Assembly (NCBI RefSeq): GCF_040448675.1
Contig: NZ_CP159289.1
Location: 6,431,001-6,495,000 of the forward strand
Direction: 5' to 3'
Length of the DNA: 64,000 bases
From: Dyadobacter sp. 676
GTDB taxonomy: Bacteria > Bacteroidota > Bacteroidia > Cytophagales > Spirosomataceae
Both the position numbers and the translations under genes were made by a program. The number at the start of each line of letters is the position of its first letter. Positions within the stretch are counted from its first letter, which is position 1. Under the pieces are notes generated by a model, which worked only from the letters and a program-made list of their open reading frames with translations, was not told where the DNA came from and did not search any database. Shown here one piece after another: positions 25,458 to 34,779 of the stretch.

Positions 25458-25979
25458 TTATTGGCGTTCCCAGAAATAGGGTGGTTCTATGCCCAGCGCA
25501 CGCAGGTACACGTAGCCTTGCGCCCTGTGATGGATTTCGTTGTCGATCAGGTACTGGATCGTGCCGACGATCGTGTTTTCGTACATGCCGAACGCTGCCT
25601 CGACTTCCTGGAAACGTTGTGCCGGAATTTGCGGCCAGAGGGTGTTGATGTACTCGGTAACGAGGTCCCAGAGGTTCAGCACTTCCGCCTTGGTGGCAGG
25701 TGGGGGCGTCGAATGGTCGAGCGCGGGCTCGCTGAATGTCCAGTCGCCGAATGCGACGCCCCGGATTCCCGGAGCGGCCAGACCAATCATTTCCATGGTG
25801 AGCTGGGCGTAAGTACGCATGCCGCCGATCGAAAAAGTATAAAACTGATCCTCAGGAAATGCCTCAATAACCTTGCGGCTGAGCCTGCGGTGGCCTTGCC
25901 AATGTTCCAGAAGAGCCTCGGCTGTGATAACGTTTGCAGTGGTGGTTGCCATTTCCTGTGCGGTGTTGTTAGTTTCCAT
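25458..25979 (-). CDS. DinB-family protein
   Basis: A 173-residue four-helix protein. VITAEALLEHWQGHRRLSRK is the first helix with a His, MRTYAQLTMEMIGLAAPGIR the second, and YLIDNEIHHRAQGYVYLRAL holds the conserved His-His pair of DinB metal sites, followed by LGIEPPYFWER, the typical ending of this subgroup. The family binds a divalent metal; many members are thiol transferases or of unknown function. It appears monocistronic and has its own strong terminator. Confidence 0.85.
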   Translation of the reverse strand: METNNTAQEMATTTANVITAEALLEHWQGHRRLSRKVIEAFPEDQFYTFSIGGMRTYAQLTMEMIGLAAPGIRGVAFGDWTFSEPALDHSTPPPATKAEVLNLWDLVTEYINTLWPQIPAQRFQEVEAAFGMYENTIVGTIQYLIDNEIHHRAQGYVYLRALGIEPPYFWERQ

Positions 25980-26084
25980 GTCAAAGGTTTTTAAAGTTTA
26001 TTGTTTGATTACATTACAAACTAAAAACCGCCAGGTGACAGCAGTATGTCAGCAGGATTCCGGCAGCTACGAAAAAAACTGAAT

Positions 26085-28388
26085 TTATTTCAAGATTTTC
26101 AGACCCGCCCCGAAGCGGTACGTTTTGCCTTTGGCCGTGGGTATGGACACGACCTTGCCGTCATACCGCAGCTTGCAGGGATTTCCGGCTTTCGAACGGA
26201 TGGTCAGTCCTTCGAGCTTGCCTTTTTTCCAGGACATGTCTATTTCAAAACCGCCGCGCGCGCATAGTCCTGTTATGTGTCCGTCGGGCAGGGCTCCCGG
26301 CAAGGCCGGGAGTAAATGAAGATCGCCCTCATGGCTTTGGACCAAGGTTTCGAGAATACCGGCCGCACCGCCGAAGTTACCGTCGATCTGAAATGGAGGG
26401 TGGGCGTCGAACAGATTGGGATACGAGCCGCCCCCGCTCATTTTACGCCCTGCGTTATACACCGGATTGAATAGCTTGCGGATCATCGTATAGGCATGTT
26501 CGCCGTCGAGGAAACGAGCCTGGTAATTGATTTTCCAGGCCAGGCTCCATCCCGTGCCGTCATCGCCGCGGTATTTGAGTGATTTCATGGCGGCTTTCAG
26601 CAAATCCGGCGTGCCGGTGGGGGTAATTTCCTCGCCCGGGTACACACCCCAGAGGTGCGACACGTGACGGTGGTGGCTCGTGGTATCGTCGATATCTGTC
26701 ATCCATTCCTGCAACTGTCCGTAGCGGCCGATGCGGTTAGGGGCTATCTGTCCGGAGATTTCCGTCAATGTCCGGGCAAATGCGGAGTCGGTTTTTAAAA
26801 TACCCGCCGTTTCGATGCATGCTTTGAACAACGCGCGGATAATCTGGTGGTCCATCGTAGGCCCGGCCACGAGCCCGCCACTTTCCGGCGAGTTTGACGG
26901 TGAGCTTATCAAATACCCTGTTTTGGCGTCCTTAACCAGGAAATCGAGAAAGAATTCCGTCGCGCCTTTCATCAGCGGATACGCGGTGCTTTGCAAAAAT
27001 GCCTTATCCTGTGTGAACCGGTAATGCTCCCACAAATGCAGGCTCAGCCAGGCACCGCCGGTTACCCATATGCCATGATTCGACGCATTGATGGGGGCCG
27101 CGCCGCGCCAGACGTCGGTGTTGTGGTGCAAAACCCACCCTCTGGCGTTATAATGCTCTTTTGCCACCTCGGCCCCGGTTTCGGAAACTTCTCTGATCAT
27201 TCGAAACAGCGGCTCGTGGCATTCGCTGAGGTTGGCCATTTCGGCGGGCCAGTAATTCATTTCGGTGTTGATGTTGACGGTGTATTTGCTATCCCACGAA
27301 GGATCGAGTTTGTGGTTCCATTTACCTTGCAAGTTGGCGGGATGTGTTCCCGGGCGGCTGCTGGAAATGAGCAAGTACCGCGCGAACTGTACGTACAATG
27401 CAAGCAACGCGGGATCGTCGGGGTCGTTTTTGAAGTGGTTGAGGCGCTCGTCGGTTGGAAGTGCCGTGGCATTGCTGGCCGGCAAAGCCAACGTAAAGCG
27501 GTTGAAAAGTTTCTGATAGTCAGCTAAATGGTCCGAGTATGCTTTTTTTAAAGCGGGAGCGGCCAGCAGCACCGAAACATTTTTGTCTCCCGGATCACCA
27601 TTTACGTTTTTGTAATTTACATAGTTTGTAGCTGCGGAAAGGACAATTGTCGCCGATGTTGCACCTTTAACCTTCATCTTCCCGTCTCCTGTTTCCAGCT
27701 TTCCGTCTGTCAGCAATTTGAGACGCGCCAGGCCGAATAATGCGCCATCTTTTACATAAACTTCCAATTCCATTATATTTTCATTTGTATTCAATTCCCA
27801 TTTTGGGTGAATCGACTCCATTCTCAGCACAAAGTCCAGTTTACCTTTTTGCGAACTGTTAATATGGTAGTAAATGGCCTTGGCAGGATAGCTGGCGAAT
27901 GCCTCGCGGGTGTAATAGACACCATTTGACTGGTAGCTGCTTTTTACAGTGGCCGTACGAAGATCAAGTTCCCGGTTGTACGAAGAATGTTGTCCGTGGC
28001 CCGGAAAGTCGATATACAAATCACCAAAAGCCTGGTAGGCCATCTGCCTGAGTGGCTGGCTCATAAATTTTTCATTGGCCAACGCTTCGGCCTCTTTTTG
28101 TTTGCCTTCGTTCAAAAGTCGGCGTATTTCGTTCAAATGCGCCGATGCGCCCTTGTGCGCGTAACTTCTCGGTTGGCCGGTCCATAAGGTTTCCTCGTTA
28201 AACTGGATCCGCTCTGTTTCCACACCGCCGAAAACCATAGCTGCCAATGCCCCATTTCCGATGGGTAATGCTTCTTCCCATTGTTTCGCGGGTTGTTTAT
28301 ACCAAAGTTTTAAATTGTCACCGCTCTGCGCATGACATCGGACGATGATCAGCGCGAATAACGTAATGGTCTGAAAAAGAGGCTTCAT
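26085..28388 (-). CDS. Secreted GH95 glycosidase (alpha-L-fucosidase/galactosidase family)
   Basis: A 767-residue enzyme with signal peptide [20 protein letters not shown]; the start at 28388 is chosen over 28514 because the longer leader is not signal-like. The order is an N-terminal GH95 beta-domain ([31 protein letters not shown]), an (alpha/alpha)6 barrel, and a C-terminal beta-domain. Catalytic landmarks: [10 protein letters not shown] (the two Asn that activate water), SPSNSPE (general acid Glu) and [12 protein letters not shown] (Asp). The family hydrolyses alpha-1,2-L-fucosides, and some members alpha-L-galactosides, by inversion. It is divergent from the GNAT gene at 28573 and does not lie in a SusCD locus here. 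Confidence 0.92.
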   Translation of the reverse strand: MKPLFQTITLFALIIVRCHAQSGDNLKLWYKQPAKQWEEALPIGNGALAAMVFGGVETERIQFNEETLWTGQPRSYAHKGASAHLNEIRRLLNEGKQKEAEALANEKFMSQPLRQMAYQAFGDLYIDFPGHGQHSSYNRELDLRTATVKSSYQSNGVYYTREAFASYPAKAIYYHINSSQKGKLDFVLRMESIHPKWELNTNENIMELEVYVKDGALFGLARLKLLTDGKLETGDGKMKVKGATSATIVLSAATNYVNYKNVNGDPGDKNVSVLLAAPALKKAYSDHLADYQKLFNRFTLALPASNATALPTDERLNHFKNDPDDPALLALYVQFARYLLISSSRPGTHPANLQGKWNHKLDPSWDSKYTVNINTEMNYWPAEMANLSECHEPLFRMIREVSETGAEVAKEHYNARGWVLHHNTDVWRGAAPINASNHGIWVTGGAWLSLHLWEHYRFTQDKAFLQSTAYPLMKGATEFFLDFLVKDAKTGYLISSPSNSPESGGLVAGPTMDHQIIRALFKACIETAGILKTDSAFARTLTEISGQIAPNRIGRYGQLQEWMTDIDDTTSHHRHVSHLWGVYPGEEITPTGTPDLLKAAMKSLKYRGDDGTGWSLAWKINYQARFLDGEHAYTMIRKLFNPVYNAGRKMSGGGSYPNLFDAHPPFQIDGNFGGAAGILETLVQSHEGDLHLLPALPGALPDGHITGLCARGGFEIDMSWKKGKLEGLTIRSKAGNPCKLRYDGKVVSIPTAKGKTYRFGAGLKILK

Positions 28389-28572
28389 GCCGATTTGGAA
28401 TAGAGTGAATAAAGATGCCGGTTTTATAAAAAGCACCGCTGCTGTCTTGCTGACGGGATTCCAGCCGCATTGCCCGTACAAAAAAGGCGGATGGAAGCAT
28501 TGTATTTCCTGCAACGCGGTTAGTTTTTTTCACGCCATTATACTACCTTATTATCCGATTACCCGCCACACT

Positions 28573-29319
28573 ATGCAAGTCAACATTACGAAAACCGGAC
28601 TGGACGAGATCAGGGATTTACGCACGATGTTCCTGCATGAAAATCACTTCCAGTTTGTCTGCAACAAGTGCCACGACTACGGCTGGGCCGACACCTGGTT
28701 GTTCAGGATCGGCAATGTCCGTGTCGGTTACGGTTCCGTTTGGGGGACCGACCGCCGGCAGGACCGCGACACGATCTTTGAATTTTACCTGCTGCCCGTT
28801 TACCGCAAATACGCCAGTTTTATTTTTGAGGAGTTTCATACGGCGGCCAGGGCAATCTGGATCGAGGCGCAGAGCAACGACATTTTCCTGACCACGATGC
28901 TTTACCGTTTCTGCGAGAATTCGTTCGCGGAAGCTATTCTTTTCGAAGACCATTTTCAGACCTCGTTCGAAATACCGGACGCCATTTTCCGTAAACGCTC
29001 GGAACACGACCCAATGGATGGCGACGATAGCGATTATGTGGTCGATGTGGATGGGGAAATTGTTGCCAGCGGCGGGCTGATGCTCAATTACAATATACCT
29101 TACGCGGACATTTACATGCAAACGAGGGAAGCACACCGGGAGAAAGGTTATGCCACCTACATCGTGCAGGAACTGAAACGCACGGCGTATAAAATGGGCC
29201 GTGTACCGGCGGCGCGCTGCAACGTCGGTAACCGCATTTCACAGGCCACTCTGGAAAAAGCGGGTTTCAGGATTTGTGGTTTCAGATTGAAGGGGGTAAT
29301 CAGGATAGCAGAGGATTGA
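28573..29319 (+). CDS. GNAT-family N-acetyltransferase
   Basis: A 248-residue protein. ATG 28573 (MQVNITKTGLDEIRDLRTMF) is preferred over the frame from 28387, which would overlap the divergent GH95 start. The C-terminal half is a GNAT fold: VVDVDGEIVASGGLMLNYNI, IYMQTREAHREKGYATYIVQ (the acetyl-CoA loop), and NRISQATLEKAGFRICGF. The N-terminal half (HFQFVCNKCHDYGWADTWLF) may be a second, degenerate GNAT repeat. The substrate is unknown. Confidence 0.8.
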   Translation: MQVNITKTGLDEIRDLRTMFLHENHFQFVCNKCHDYGWADTWLFRIGNVRVGYGSVWGTDRRQDRDTIFEFYLLPVYRKYASFIFEEFHTAARAIWIEAQSNDIFLTTMLYRFCENSFAEAILFEDHFQTSFEIPDAIFRKRSEHDPMDGDDSDYVVDVDGEIVASGGLMLNYNIPYADIYMQTREAHREKGYATYIVQELKRTAYKMGRVPAARCNVGNRISQATLEKAGFRICGFRLKGVIRIAED

Positions 29320-29369
29320 GTAGGCACGCTTTTTGAAGCTAACCGGTTTCAAATCAAACAACTGAGACC

Positions 29370-29999
29370 ATGGCTACTACAAAGAGCAATACCAAGGAGG
29401 CCCCTTCTAAAACGAAATCGACAGGCGCTTCGGAGAAAAGCGCTTCCAACAAGAGTACAGCCACCAAGGCTGCAACTAAAAGCACCACGAAACCGGCAGC
29501 TCCGAAAGCAACCGGTTCGCGTAAAACGGCAGCCGAAACCACTGCCGCCGCCCGGGCTGCCGGTAAAAAGGCATCGACGGGGAGCAGATCCACAGAGACG
29601 AAGTCCGCCGGTGTGAAATCCGACGACAAAAAGAGTTCGAAATCGACCACCGCGAAATCCGGCGGTTCCAAAGCGACAGCCGGCAAGTCGGGTGGTGCTA
29701 AAAAACCGACCGGCAATGGTCAGTCGAACACTTCCACGCGCGACCACGATACCATCCGCGCCTGGGTGGAGCAGCGGGGCGGTGTTCCCTCGATCGTGAA
29801 GGGCACCGGAAAGAAAAAAGATGGCGACGGCATCCTGCGAATCGATTTTCCCGGTTACAGCGGTGAAGACTCCTTGGAGGAAATCAGCTGGGACGAGTTT
29901 TTCAGGAAATTCGACGAGAGCAAACTGGAATTTCTGTACCAGGAAAAAACGGCCGACGGCAAGGAAAGCCGGTTCAATAAATTCGTATCCAGTAATTAG
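29370..29999 (+). CDS. Protein with histone-H1-like Lys/Ala/Ser/Thr tail and a conserved C-terminal acidic domain
   Basis: A 209-residue protein. Residues 1-125 are almost only K, A, S, T and G with SKSTTAKSGG- and KKPTG-like units, resembling histone H1 or bacterial Hc1-type tails, and should bind nucleic acid. The C-terminal domain reads TRDHDTIRAWVEQRGGVPSI, DGILRIDFPGYSGEDSLEEI, SWDEFFRKFDESKLEFLYQE and ends ESRFNKFVSSN. It is a widespread conserved uncharacterised domain, often found without the tail and sometimes wrongly labelled as a glucan branching enzyme. The domain may be an adaptor brought to DNA by the tail, which is an inference. Confidence 0.8.
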   Translation: MATTKSNTKEAPSKTKSTGASEKSASNKSTATKAATKSTTKPAAPKATGSRKTAAETTAAARAAGKKASTGSRSTETKSAGVKSDDKKSSKSTTAKSGGSKATAGKSGGAKKPTGNGQSNTSTRDHDTIRAWVEQRGGVPSIVKGTGKKKDGDGILRIDFPGYSGEDSLEEISWDEFFRKFDESKLEFLYQEKTADGKESRFNKFVSSN

Positions 30000-30015
30000 G
30001 ACGGCAGTGTTTGAC

Positions 30016-30050
30016 AAACCGGCCGGGGCGTTTTAGGTCCCGGCCGGTTT
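30016..30050. terminator. Bidirectional terminator between the histone-like gene and egtD
   Basis: Twelve-base perfect arms 30016-30027 and 30039-30050 lie between two convergent genes; the right arm touches the stop codon of egtD. Confidence 0.6.
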
Positions 30051-30994
30051 CATAATGTCCAGAGACTGTCCGTGAAATAGGCTTTGCAGTCCAAAAAATG
30101 CTCCACCACGCGGAAACCGTTGGCCGATGCGATTTCTTCGATTTCGCCGAGTGTATATTTCCTCGATAACTCGGTCCAGATCACCTCGTTTCGATCGAAA
30201 TCATAACATTTGTCGGTGTATTGCACATGTACCCGCTGGGGCACCAGGCTCACCAGGTAACTTCGTACTTCGCCGTTTACGGGATTGTAGTGGGAGTAAA
30301 AATCGAATTGATTGGTTTTAAAGTTGCCGCCAAGTTCCCGGTTTATGCGGTGCAACAAATTGATATTGAATGCTTTGGTGATTCCTCGCGGGTCGTCGTA
30401 AGCGCAGCGGATCGTGGCGGGGTTCTTCTGAAGGTCGAAGCCGGTAAGCAAATAATCGCCGGGGTTCATGCACTTCCGGAAATCGGTAAGCAGGCCTGTC
30501 ACCTCGTGCGCTTCGTAATTCCCGATATTTCCGCCCAGAAAAAGCAGCAGGCGGGGAGCGGGCGATCCCGCAAGTTCCTCCATCATCGAAAAGTAATTCC
30601 CGATCATCGGGCTGATCTTCAAGCCGGGCAGATGCGCGCGCATGTTGGCGGTAAGCTCGTCGATAGCTTTCGACGAAATGTCGATCGGCACGTAAGTAAA
30701 TTCAATCCGCTGATCGACAAGCTTTTTTAAAAGTTGTCGTGTTTTAACGCCGTCGCCGGCCCCGAACTCGATAACCTGGAACGGACCGTTGAAATCCAGC
30801 TTTCGGATGATGTTTTCGCCTTGCAGCGATAATATCTCGAATTCGCATGGGGTAGGGTAATATTCAGGCATTTTCATGATGTCCTGAAAGATCCCGCTTC
30901 CTGTGTCGTCATAGAAATACTTGCTCGAAATGTGTTTCCGTGGTGCGGACAGTCCTTTGTGGACGTCTTTTGCAAAAGTTTCTAAATCTGTCAT
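30050..30994 (-). CDS. egtD: L-histidine N-alpha-methyltransferase
   Basis: A 314-residue SAM-dependent enzyme that trimethylates histidine to hercynine, the first step of ergothioneine synthesis. The start at 30994 (MTDLETFAKDVHKGLSAPRK) is family-like; the longer frame to 31081 would run into egtB. Seen: PRKHISSKYFYDDTGSGIFQ, MPEYYPTPCEFEIL, the SAM loop VIEFGAGDGVKTRQLL, LLLFLGGNIGNYE, and YDDPRGITKAFNINLLHRIN. It ends at EHFLDCKAYFTDSLW. It follows egtB by 10 bases and is the last gene of the egt operon. Confidence 0.95.
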   Translation of the reverse strand: MTDLETFAKDVHKGLSAPRKHISSKYFYDDTGSGIFQDIMKMPEYYPTPCEFEILSLQGENIIRKLDFNGPFQVIEFGAGDGVKTRQLLKKLVDQRIEFTYVPIDISSKAIDELTANMRAHLPGLKISPMIGNYFSMMEELAGSPAPRLLLFLGGNIGNYEAHEVTGLLTDFRKCMNPGDYLLTGFDLQKNPATIRCAYDDPRGITKAFNINLLHRINRELGGNFKTNQFDFYSHYNPVNGEVRSYLVSLVPQRVHVQYTDKCYDFDRNEVIWTELSRKYTLGEIEEIASANGFRVVEHFLDCKAYFTDSLWTL

Positions 30995-31004
30995 AACTAA
31001 TGGG

Positions 31005-32162
31005 TTATCGCGCGAGCCGGATGCCCGTATATTGCCAGCGTTCGTGTGTGTGAAAGAAATTGCGGTATGTCTTGCGCGCATGGCCGGGCGAAGTCGCTAC
31101 CGATGCGCCGCGCAGGACCATCTGGTTCACCATGAATTTGCCATTGTACTCGCCCACGGCGCCGGGTGCCTTGGAAAAACCCGGATAGGGAAGGTACGCA
31201 CTGTTCGTCCATTCCCACCGCAGGCCCCAGTCGATATTTGCGGCGGCGACCTCCCACTCGAACTCGGTCGGAAGCCGCATGCCTTTCCATTGTGCAAATG
31301 CGGCGGCTTCGAAGAAGCTGATATGGCTCAAAGCAGCGTCGGGATTCACCTTTTGCAGGCCGCCTAATGTAAAATAATACCAGCTGCCATCCACGAAATG
31401 CCAGTACATGGGGGCCGAAATGCGGTTCTCATTTACCCACGACCAGCCCTCATCCAGCCAGAGGTTGAAATCTTCGTAGCCTCCCGCTTCCATGAATTCG
31501 AGATATTCCGCATTGGTGACGAGCCCTTTGGCGATCGCGAACTCGTGCAGGTATACTTTATGGCGCCCAAGCTCATTATCGAAGCAGAAACCGTCGCCCT
31601 GGTGGCCGATGTCGTAAATACCTTCGGGTATCGTCAGGAAGCCGGTTTCGGTGTTCCGGCCGTTCACGAGGTTGTGGCCGTCGCGGTAAACGGGGAAGAG
31701 CGGATTGTGGCCGAGAATGTATTTGATATCGGTTACCAGCAATTCCTGGTGTTGCTGCTCGTGGTGCAGGCCGAGTTCCACCAACGAGCGGATTTCGGCG
31801 TCGGTCAGGTTTTCCAGGAATGCGTCCATTTGTTCATCCACGTACCGGCGGTAGGTGTAGACGGCCTCGGTGGTAGGGCGGGTCACATTTCCGCGGTCGG
31901 TGCGCAGCGTCCTTTCGCCGACGTTGTTATAATAGCTATTGAACAGATAGTTGAAATCCGGATCATATACTTGGTAGCCAGGTGCGTAGGGTTTGAGTAT
32001 GAATGTCTCGAAAAACCAGGTCGAGTGCGCCAGGTGCCATTTGGGCGGGCTTACGAAAACGACGGGCTGCGGTACGTAATCCTCCGTTTCGAGGGGCGCG
32101 CAAATGCTTTCCGAATGTTTTCTGACATTGTGAAATGCTTCCCTAATGCCGGTGGTTTCCAT
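31005..32162 (-). CDS. egtB: Ergothioneine biosynthesis sulfoxide synthase EgtB
   Basis: A 385-residue non-haem iron enzyme that joins a thiol substrate to hercynine with O2. The N-terminal DinB-like domain has PPKWHLAHSTWFFETFIL and LGLHHEQQHQELLVTDIKYI, giving the HX3HXE iron site. The C-terminal formylglycine-generating-like domain includes MRLPTEFEWEVAAA, WEWTNSAYLPYPGFSKA and RKTYRNFFHTHERWQYTGIR, as in EgtB. ATG 32162 is the better start, although one at 32171 is in frame. The start overlaps the end of the permease gene, so translation is probably coupled. No egtE is present in the window. Confidence 0.95.
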   Translation of the reverse strand: METTGIREAFHNVRKHSESICAPLETEDYVPQPVVFVSPPKWHLAHSTWFFETFILKPYAPGYQVYDPDFNYLFNSYYNNVGERTLRTDRGNVTRPTTEAVYTYRRYVDEQMDAFLENLTDAEIRSLVELGLHHEQQHQELLVTDIKYILGHNPLFPVYRDGHNLVNGRNTETGFLTIPEGIYDIGHQGDGFCFDNELGRHKVYLHEFAIAKGLVTNAEYLEFMEAGGYEDFNLWLDEGWSWVNENRISAPMYWHFVDGSWYYFTLGGLQKVNPDAALSHISFFEAAAFAQWKGMRLPTEFEWEVAAANIDWGLRWEWTNSAYLPYPGFSKAPGAVGEYNGKFMVNQMVLRGASVATSPGHARKTYRNFFHTHERWQYTGIRLAR

Positions 32163-33720
32163 TAGTTGCATAGTTTTTCAGATCGGTGATGGATTGGATA
32201 TTCAATGATTGTGCCTGTGCGCGCCGCATCATGAGCGCGTAGGCGTTGTTGAAGCCGACTGGCCGGAGCCATCTGAGCCCGTAACGGGTTAAAAATTCTT
32301 TACTTACATAGGCATACACTTTCTCCCGGTCGCCGCCCAGGCTTTTCAACTGCGCAAGGCCTGGTTTCAGAATGGCGAGCAGGCCGGTGCCGGTGTATTC
32401 GGGATACATATCGATTTCCGCGTTCGTCAATGCATCGAAGCATATTTTCGTTCCGCCCAGCCCCGTTTTGGTTTCTACTTTCAGGTCGGTATTGCCTTCG
32501 ACCAGTTCCTTGTACATTTGAATGAGAATATATTGTTCCGCAAAAATCTTGGAGCCGAAACGGATTGTGCCTTTAGCGACTGAACGGGGCTGTCGGTAGA
32601 GGTTTTTGGAGACGAGGAACTCATGCGCGACGCGTTCGGGTGTTTGTTTCAGATAGTCGACCCGGTAGTTCAGTTCGGTCATGACCGAATCGTCGATATA
32701 GCCCGAAAGTTTTTCCAGAACCGGCCGCAATTCGGGATATCGGTTTAAAACTTCCACCCTTACAACCGGCGCTGCATAATAGGGCGGGAAAATGTGCAGG
32801 TCATCGTCCAGGGTCACAAGGTCGAATGCTTTCAGCCGGCCGTCGGTACTATATCCGCTGATCACATCGAGTTTTTCTTCGAATGCGGCTTTATACATTA
32901 CCGCATCGCTGATCACAACCGTTGGGATATCGAGACCGTATCTGGATTTCAAGCCCAGATAGCCGTCTTCACGGCCCATAAACTCGGGCGTAAACCCGGC
33001 CAGCAGATTGCCTTTTGTGTACGGTATCAGGTAACACGAGGATAACAAAATCAACAAAACAGGTAAAACGACGGAAATCTTGCGCATTTTTTTCAACCCG
33101 GTCTTTTGCAGGGCGGACAGGAGCAGATCAAATAATATGGCAAGCAATGCGGCCGGAATGGCCCCGGCCAGTATCATTTGTGTGTTGTTTAATGCAATTC
33201 CCCCGAAAATAAACTCGCCCAAACCACCTGCGGCAATGTAAGCGGCCAGCGTGGCCACCCCGACGTTGATGACCGTGGCCGTGCGGATACCGGCGAGGAT
33301 TACCGGCATTGCGAGCGGCAGTTCCACACCGGTCAGTATCTGCATGGACGTCATTCCCATTCCACGCGCCGATTCGGTGATAGCCGGGTCCACACCCGCT
33401 ATGCCGGTATAAGTGTTCCTGATTATCGGCAACAATGCATAGAGGAACAGGGCCGTAATCGCAGGTAATGCCCCAATCCCGAGCAAAGGGATCATAAAAC
33501 CCAATAACGCAATGCTCGGAATTGTTTGCAGCGCGCCGGCGATGCCTAGTACGAGCCAGGCGGCCTTTTTACGGCGGGCGATCCAGATGCCCAGCGGGAG
33601 GCCGATGGCGATTGCGATGAGCAATGAAATGCAGGTCAGGCCGATGTGGGCCAGAGTCTGCTCCCACAGCTTGCCGGACTGCTGCGCCATAAATGCCCAT
33701 AACGATTGTCGCTCATCCAT
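32143..33720 (-). CDS. egtU: ABC transporter permease fused to a circularly permuted substrate-binding domain, probable ergothioneine importer
   Basis: A 525-residue protein. Residues 1-210 are an OpuBB/ProW-like permease (TLAHIGLTCISLLIAIAIGL; the EAA-type loop ITESARGMGMTSMQILTGVE). After KKMRKISVVLPVLLILLSSC a substrate-binding domain of the OpuAC/EgtU type follows, but in swapped order: the usual second half (GFTPEFMGREDGYLGL, VISGYSTDGRLKAFDLVTLD, IFPPYYAAPVVR, LNYRVD) comes first, and the usual first half (IRFGSKIFAEQYILIQMYKE, GLGGTKICFDALTNAEIDMY, PEYTGTG, VGFNNAYALMMR, SITDLKNYA) comes last. It overlaps the ATPase gene by 8 bases and egtB by about 20. In EgtUV systems such fusions import ergothioneine; the assignment here rests on the operon. 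Confidence 0.82.
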   Translation of the reverse strand: MDERQSLWAFMAQQSGKLWEQTLAHIGLTCISLLIAIAIGLPLGIWIARRKKAAWLVLGIAGALQTIPSIALLGFMIPLLGIGALPAITALFLYALLPIIRNTYTGIAGVDPAITESARGMGMTSMQILTGVELPLAMPVILAGIRTATVINVGVATLAAYIAAGGLGEFIFGGIALNNTQMILAGAIPAALLAILFDLLLSALQKTGLKKMRKISVVLPVLLILLSSCYLIPYTKGNLLAGFTPEFMGREDGYLGLKSRYGLDIPTVVISDAVMYKAAFEEKLDVISGYSTDGRLKAFDLVTLDDDLHIFPPYYAAPVVRVEVLNRYPELRPVLEKLSGYIDDSVMTELNYRVDYLKQTPERVAHEFLVSKNLYRQPRSVAKGTIRFGSKIFAEQYILIQMYKELVEGNTDLKVETKTGLGGTKICFDALTNAEIDMYPEYTGTGLLAILKPGLAQLKSLGGDREKVYAYVSKEFLTRYGLRWLRPVGFNNAYALMMRRAQAQSLNIQSITDLKNYATNGNHRH

Positions 33721-34669
33721 TATGCTGCTGTTTTGCCTGGTTATAAAAGCGTTGGATATCCGCCAGGGTCAGCGATCTTGCCCGCCCGTCCGCATCGCGC
33801 ACCGTCACTTCGTCGAGCTGGTGCGCCGAAAGCATTTCCAGCGCGTCCCAGAGATTCCTGTCGGTTGTGAGGTAATGTTGATACGTACGTTTTGAAGCAG
33901 GTAACAGATGAATGATCTGCCGGAGCGGGATAATTTTCAATTCGAGCAAAAAGCGCTGTTCATCGAAGAACGAGCGTACAAATTCATTCACCGGCCTGAA
34001 CAGCAGATCCCCCGCGGTACCCCACTGCACGATGCTTCCCTGGTCCATCAGGCCGATATGGTCGCCCATTTCGAGCGCTTCCTGCACGTCGTGCGTTACG
34101 AGTACGATGGTTTTCTGTTTCAATGCGGGCAGTTCGGCAAAGTCCCCGCGCACGCTTGCACGCGTGACCGGATCGAGTGCGCCGAATGGCTCGTCGAGGA
34201 GCAACACGGGCGGGTCGGCGATCAGCGCCCTTGCGATGGCTACGCGTTGCTGTTGTCCGCCGCTGAGCTCGGCGGGATATTTCTCCGGAGAATCGGAAGG
34301 TAGTTTGAGCTGTTCGAGCAACCGCCGGGTTTGCTGGCGGATGTCGGCCGCTTTCCACCCCAGCAGTTTCGGTACCACCGCGATGTTTTCAGCAACGGTA
34401 AAATGCGGAAAAAGGCCATTGTTTTGTGAAACATAGCCGATCGACCGCCTGAGCAGCTCCGGTTTCTCCCCGGCGATGTTCTTTCCAAGAATTTCGACGC
34501 GGCCGGAAGTCGCTTCTATCAGCCGGTTAAGCATTTTGAGCGTGGTGGTCTTGCCACAGCCGCTTGTTCCGAGCAGGACCATCGTTTCGCCTTCCCCGAC
34601 CCGGAACGAAACATCCCTGACTGCTTCTATACAATTGAAATACTTGCTGATGTGGTCGGCGACGATCAT
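33713..34669 (-). CDS. egtV: ABC transporter ATPase, OpuBA/EgtV type
   Basis: A 318-residue nucleotide-binding subunit for the permease encoded next. The start MIVADHISKYFNCIEAVRDV at 34669 is preferred over the 34765 frame. Walker A GTSGCGKTT, Q-loop GYVSQNNGLFPHF, signature ELSGGQQQRVAIARAL, Walker B PVLLLDEPFGAL and switch His THDVQEA are all intact. The C-terminal extension (QHYLTTDRNLWDALEMLSAH, DEVTVRDADGRARSLTLADI) is a shortened CBS-like tail of the kind that regulates OpuA-type importers. It is the first gene of the egt operon; order on the minus strand is ATPase, permease-binding fusion, egtB, egtD. Confidence 0.9.
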   Translation of the reverse strand: MIVADHISKYFNCIEAVRDVSFRVGEGETMVLLGTSGCGKTTTLKMLNRLIEATSGRVEILGKNIAGEKPELLRRSIGYVSQNNGLFPHFTVAENIAVVPKLLGWKAADIRQQTRRLLEQLKLPSDSPEKYPAELSGGQQQRVAIARALIADPPVLLLDEPFGALDPVTRASVRGDFAELPALKQKTIVLVTHDVQEALEMGDHIGLMDQGSIVQWGTAGDLLFRPVNEFVRSFFDEQRFLLELKIIPLRQIIHLLPASKRTYQHYLTTDRNLWDALEMLSAHQLDEVTVRDADGRARSLTLADIQRFYNQAKQQHNG

Positions 34670-34779
34670 AATGTACGCTAACAGGTATGTGGTTCGGGAC
34701 TGCAAAAAGGCTCGTATATTCCTTTTGTACGTAAATAAGCAGGAAAACGATCCATTTTCACGCAAAAAAGCAAGCAGCC

